A DNA stretch of 64,000 bases, taken from positions 10,176,501-10,240,500 of the forward strand of contig OU015568.1 in NCBI GenBank assembly GCA_907165135.1. Reading direction: 5' to 3'. Shown here one piece after another: positions 59,548 to 64,000 of the stretch; positions within the stretch are counted from its first letter, which is position 1; every line of letters starts with the position of its first letter. The notes beneath the pieces are model-generated. The model was not told the DNA's origin. It did no database searches and saw nothing but the letters and a program-made list of their open reading frames with translations. The stretch is from Oikopleura dioica. Taxonomy: Eukaryota; Chordata; Appendicularia; Copelata; Oikopleuridae. The translations under genes were made by a program, and so were the position numbers.

Positions 59548-62500
59548 TTATGGAAGAGTCGGAGTTTTTATTCTAAAGAATTTTAGCAAAAATTTTCCGG
59601 TAAAACCTAACCTCGAGTAGTGCTCTTCATGAAGAATCTCGATCGACTTGAAATTAAAGATGAATCGGTAGAAAATTCCGAAGCTTCCCATAAGAACGAT
59701 AATGCCGAATAATATCAGAAGTAATCTATCGATAACAAGCGCTACAAAAGCCCAATCATCGAGTTGCGTGCTCGTCTCGTCTTCTTCCTTCTCATGATCC
59801 GCTATCATTCGGATTATTCTATTGCTGTAGATGACTCTGTCCATCGAAATTCCAGCCATGATTTTTGATTGCCGACTTATGCGTCGTTGGCGGCCTGATG
59901 TGATTGATGTTGTTGATCCTCTTTTGTTGGGTTGTTGTTTATTTCAAGACTTCGAAATAAGCAAATTCAACCCCTCCTGTGAGCATCTCTTCGAGGCATC
60001 ATCTCGGAAGCCTCTGCCACTCTTCTAGCGACGTCTTCAATAATGCTCATTGCTTCATCATCTGTATCACTGTCCCTCATCGCCCCTGAGCCTGAGATCT
60101 CCCGAATCTCTTTTGCTGTCAGAATCTTTTTCTCGAAAACACTCGGTCTTGGAGCTCTGTTTGGCATGTCTTTAGGTCCACTTGCATGCTGAGGTGCATG
60201 TGTGAGTAAGTCAATCTGGTCCTTGTCGATTGAAAATCTGTATCCGATCGGGAAAGTTGGTTTTTCTTTCTTTGGTCGTTCGATGAGCAGATATCTTGGG
60301 AGCACATTGAGGAAGATGTGACGGATCCAGCCATGAAACTGATGGGTTGCTGGTGAGCGATGATGGATATTGCAGACGATTACAGAAGTAACGATACTCA
60401 GTCCAACCAGGATCATTGAGAACAAAAGGTACTTAGTTAGGGGACTTATTTCCCGAAAAATAATGCATATTTTTACAAGTGCTATTATATAGAACCCTTT
60501 CCTTTGAAATGATAGGAACCTCATAAGAAGATCTTGGCGTGATATAGGAGACGAGAGTCTAAATACCCTGTTGACATGGCGGACAGGTGCTGAAACATGA
60601 TGATCTTACCAGAAAGTAAGTGAGAGTCAACAGGGTTGAGATTGACAGTGTCACTTTTTCGCCACCTACTGAGGGAGACTACATATCGGATTTTTTTTCT
60701 TTCATTTCATGCAGAACTTTAACTAGAAAAAATCCCATTCATGAAAGACAAAAACAACCAGTCCGGTGACACAAATTGTTGGGACGATTATATACAGCGT
60801 ATAATAAAGCGGCAAACGACTGAGAAAAACAGTGAAGCACACCTGATTTGCGGGTTAAAAATAAATCTATACAAAATCTATTTTCAGGAAGCTCTGAACC
60901 CGAAATAAGTTATATTTTTAGTTCCGTGTTGGGTCCACTCTTCGAGGGTCTGTTCCCATACTTTCACTCCACTCACTTCCCATTCTATATGAGACTGGAT
61001 CTTTGCCATGTTCTCTTGAGCATATTCTTCGAAGTGGATATCCAGCTCTTCCTCTTCGTATACCCACGATTTAAACATGAGAGTACACGCCTTATTGAAC
61101 AAGATAACGAAAACACGCTTGTTGGGAACTTCTACCTGGATATCATATGGAAACTGCTTGACCCTGAGATCGCAGTGCGCCTTGTATATCGACAACGGAT
61201 TCCACGTTACTTTCCCTGACCAATCAACCCTAGCCTTCGTCTCTGCTAGAGACGGCATGAACATTCCATCGATATTATTGTACAGGACTATCTCAGGATT
61301 CCACAATTCTTCGGACGAGACATGAATATACTCGCTTCCGCCGTATTCATCCTTGTTCCATACTAGACGTTCCTCCATCCAAGTTTGTCTGATGTCCATT
61401 CGAAGCTCGATCGTTGAGTCCGTTTGGGAAAGAGCTAATACTTGCTCTAATACAGGAGAGACTGTCCATGGATACTATTTTAATTATACAATCTGCTGAA
61501 GAGTTTAGATGAGCAAATGTATAGATTTCATAAAATAAAGAAAAGCCGGTACTTTGAATACGAAGCAGAGGCCTCTTATTGCTGGGAATTTCCAATTGAG
61601 TACAAAAAACACGAGTTTCATGGACCCGGATATTCATGATTATCTTCAGCTCAAGATAAATTCACAATTATCATGACATTCTTCGCTGAAATGGAACGGA
61701 ACGAATTTACGAAAGCATCCGTTTTCTTTAATTTTGATCTTCTTTCCTGGTTGTTCTGTTGGCTTGAAGATCTTGTTGTACTCTCTCAGAAGATGACAAA
61801 CACTCTGAGCCTTTCTTTTAATCCGAGTAAAAGTCAGTTTCCGATTTATGAGTTTGTTGTCGCTTCCTGTTAGTAAATCTTCGCGAAGTAATTTTTGGCA
61901 AGCGGTGTATTTCAACCCTTCGCATTTGTCCTTTAGTTCGTCGAAAATATAATCCCCGAAAATATCGTCTGATCCAGGGCTGGTAAATTAGCGCACTATT
62001 TTCTCTCGAAGAAAAAAAAATTAGCGCACTAATATTTTTTTAGAGACATTTTCGCGTCTTTCGCGCCTTTAGTGCACTAAAATGACACTAATTTTTCCTC
62101 TTGGGGAAATTAGTGACTTTTCGAGAGCCGATCAGCACTAAAGACGCGAAAAAAGAGGCTCTTTTTCATCATCCAATAGGCTCTTCCCGGATGATAGTTT
62201 CATGGAAGACGATTTTGATCAGGGAAGAATTTCTTCAAACTGAAACTGCTAGTATATAAAAATCAATGCATCGTAAATATGACACAATTTAATAAAAAAA
62301 AATTACTTATTTAGTAACAAATATGTTGAAAAGAATAAAAGTCAACTTTTGTTGGAAATTCTTTTTGTCGAGTTAAATGATGAGGTAAGATAAGCTTTGC
62401 TAGGGACAGGGTTTGAAATCTGAAAATTTTGCGTGAGCACGAGCACGCGTGAGCACGGGGATGCTAAAATTTTCGTGAGTATGAGCACGCGTGAGCATGC

Positions 62501-63707
62501 TCATTGAGCTCACTCACGTGCTCATGAACAGCTCATGCTAACGCTCCTCTCCCTAATTTTTTTATCGCAGGGCCATCCGCAGCTGGATCTTCCTGCTTTT
62601 CATCATTTTTTGCCTTTCTTCTTCTTGTCGTTGTCCTTCTCATCGCTGTCTTCAAGGAAGCCAGAGCAGCGTTGACTGATACGTGGTCTAAGAGCTCTTC
62701 TCAGTATCATTATATGATTCTTTATTCACAGAATCATATTTATTTGATAATTTAGAAGGGAGGTCTCCTCCGAAATTCACGCTTACTTGATAACTGCTAA
62801 TGAAGAACTCCTCCCAAAGTTTTTATTTAGTTTTCTAGGATAAAGGCTATCATATAACGTTGTAATTTTTTATAATAAATTGTATTGGGAGGAAATCTGC
62901 TTTCTTGATTACAAGGTAAGCATGAACTTGGGAGAAGATCTCCCTTTTGATTTTTTAAATATATATCATTTTGTTAATAAAGAATTATATCAACAATTCG
63001 CACAAGGCTGCTCCAGCTGCAGACTTTTGAGGACACCGAAATTAGTCGAACAACGACAAGAAGAAGATTGACAAGAAAGGGAAAAAGCAGGAAGAACAAG
63101 CTGCGGATGGCCCTTCAATAAAAAAAATTAGGGAGACGACCTCCCTAAGAAAGCTTATCTAAGGCTAAAAGTCTAACCTTATCATTCAAATCCAGCACAA
63201 AAAGAGTTGCAAACAAAAATTGAATTGTTTTTTTCCCTATATAATATATTCCCTATATTTGTTACTTTATATTCATAAAGAAAATTAACAAATGAATTGA
63301 CAAAGTCTTTTTTGACCTTATATTAAAATTCACGCCCTCAATTACCCAATACACATTATTGAAACCAAACTTTTTGAAATTCTAATATTAGCGAAGTTTG
63401 AAATTCTCAAACTTACGTATTCTTTAGAATTAAAGAGCCCGCGCTCATTGGCGGGCCAATCAGCAGCCTTTATTTTCGACACTTTTCGAGACTCACGCGA
63501 AAGAGACGCGAAAGTCACTAAAGTCTCGACAAAATAAATTCGCGCACTAATTTTAGTGCACTAAAAATTTTCGACAGATTTTAGGACGCGAATTTACCAG
63601 CCCTGGTCTGATCCATAATCTGGCAAATAAGAGCTTCCATAATTGAGCATGGGTTCGTAATATTTCTGTGAAACAACCAAGCCGAAAACATAAAGAAAGC
63701 TTCTCAT
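59548..63707 (-). CDS. Nicotinic acetylcholine receptor-like subunit, first exon interrupted by a transposon
   Basis: Read on the minus strand. The signal peptide MRSFLYVFGLVVSQK starts at 63707 and the exon continues YGSSYLPDYGSD to the element edge at 63606, then resumes at 61974 with DIFGDYIFDELKDKCEG; the frame is continuous if one 8-bp target copy is counted. Further exons give VCHLLREYNKIFKP, TIELRMDIRQTWMEERLVWN, WNPEIVLYNNIDG and a Cys-loop CDLRVKQFPYDIQ-A-C. Then come TM1 LPLYYTLYTIVPTICVTGL, TM2 VGGEKVTLSISTLLTLTYFL, TM3 PLTKYLLFSMILVGLSI, NIHHRSPATHQFHGW, an intracellular loop and TM4 ALVIDRLLLILFGIIVLM. The vicinal CC of alpha subunits is not seen, so it is a non-alpha type. The TM1-TM2 intron (60679-60740) is GA-AG. 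Confidence 0.82.
61975..63605. mobile_element. hAT-type non-autonomous element, 1631 bp, in a coding exon
   Basis: The ends CAGGGCTGGTAAATT and its complement are perfect 15-bp inverted repeats. They are flanked by an identical 8-bp target duplication GTCTGATC (61967-61974 and 63606-63613), the hallmark of hAT elements. Subterminal repeats include TTAGCGCACTA and the palindrome TTTAGTGCACTAAA at both ends. No transposase ORF is present. The element splits the first coding exon of the receptor gene. Confidence 0.93.
62387..63162. repeat. Nested inverted repeats within the hAT-type element
   Basis: TTTATCGCAGGGCCATCCGC near 62563 faces GCGGATGGCCCTTCAATAAA near 63103, and GATAAGCTTTGC near 62389 faces AAGAAAGCTTATC near 63148. 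CTTCTTCTTGTCG (62618-62630) faces CGACAAGAAGAAG (63054-63066). This suggests an older element inside, or a composite. The region also holds a dense cluster of GTGAGCA/GAGCACG motifs at 62433-62545. Confidence 0.7.
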
Positions 63708-64000
63708 GATTTCTCTTGGGCGTTTTTGCTCTTGAAGTGATAGGGAAAAAAGGGATGAACAATCGCCGCTCACACAGGGAACGAGATTATTTTTGATTTA
63801 TCCACAATTGTCATCAGAGAGGAAAGCTTATCAGCTCTTTAGAGCGTACTTAAACCATTTCATTTTGTTTATAGCTTGTTGTTCTTTGATTTTATGGGAT
63901 AAGCCGATAAGTAAGTTCGAACATCGAAAAAGCAGAGGGATTTGCAGTTGTAAAATTCAAACAATTTAATCGAGTGTAAATGAGAATGCATCTTTTTAGG
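63708..64000. other. Upstream of the receptor gene
   Basis: Probable promoter side of the minus-strand receptor gene. AT-rich with no gene visible up to the window edge. Confidence 0.4.

Noticed and set aside
62880-63071. ORF inside the hAT-type element
   Set aside because: Only 63 codons, no transposase or zinc-finger motif; part of a nested inverted repeat.

Overview
This is eukaryotic nuclear DNA. The best fit is an appendicularian tunicate, most likely Oikopleura dioica or a close relative. The reasons are very dense gene packing, introns mostly 40 to 60 nt long, chordate-type gene content (meckelin, UFSP1, NELF-E, PIM kinase, SLC38), co-oriented genes 75 to 250 bp apart with an acceptor-like TTTCAG just before the ATG (as expected for trans-spliced operons), and several introns that only make sense as GA-AG. 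The species is inferred from these traits; no search was run. CDS coordinates run from start codon to stop codon and include introns.

Layout. 1-1.6 kb: the 5' part of an unknown gene, an intron-containing tRNA-Leu and a secreted cysteine-repeat protein. 2.6-4.7 kb: a tandem pair of fatty-acid-binding-protein genes, the second without its ATG. 6-12.7 kb: an SLC38-type amino-acid transporter with an antisense tRNA-Glu in an intron, an unknown membrane protein and a PIM-like kinase. 13-15.4 kb: a secreted protein with two expansin/barwin-like double-psi beta-barrel domains, the most interesting gene here because tunicates make cellulose. 16-22.3 kb: a Na+/H+ exchanger, a coiled-coil protein and a GT31 glycosyltransferase with a C-terminal hevein-like module. 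23.6-26.6 kb: two tandem CK1-like kinases. 26.9-41.1 kb: SSU72, an SRSF3-like SR protein, a giant Ig-repeat protein, EDEM3 and TMEM67/meckelin. 41.3-43.1 kb: a coiled-coil RING E3 with a large foldback repeat in an intron, head to head with LEO1. 43.2-47.6 kb: LEO1, UFSP1, an orphan gene and a NAP/TSPY-like gene, probably one operon. 47.7-48.5 kb: a TA-flanked Tc1/mariner-type MITE. 48.5-57.4 kb: tRNA-Ile and tRNA-Phe, a NELF-E-like gene, L2HGDH, WDR43, a divergent SUMO-like gene, SUMO and CTP synthase. 58-64 kb: a secreted ShK/EGF protein with a tRNA-Gly in an intron, and a nicotinic-receptor subunit whose first coding exon is interrupted by a 1.63 kb hAT-type element with a perfect 8-bp target duplication.

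The two main leads are (1) the two-barrel expansin-like secreted protein, a candidate for loosening or organising the cellulose of the larval or adult house, and (2) the hAT-type element, whose terminal inverted repeat carries both a 5' splice site (GGTAAAT) and, on the other strand, a 3' splice site (TTTACCAG). Removal of the element by splicing would restore the receptor reading frame with seven extra residues, so it looks like a newborn intron (introner-like).

Many genes concern transcription and RNA: LEO1 (Paf1 complex), NELF-E, SSU72 (CTD phosphatase), an SR protein and WDR43 (U3 processome). This matches the housekeeping bias expected of trans-spliced operons. Most start codons and splice junctions were read by eye from frame continuity and family similarity; unresolved ones are marked in the entries.
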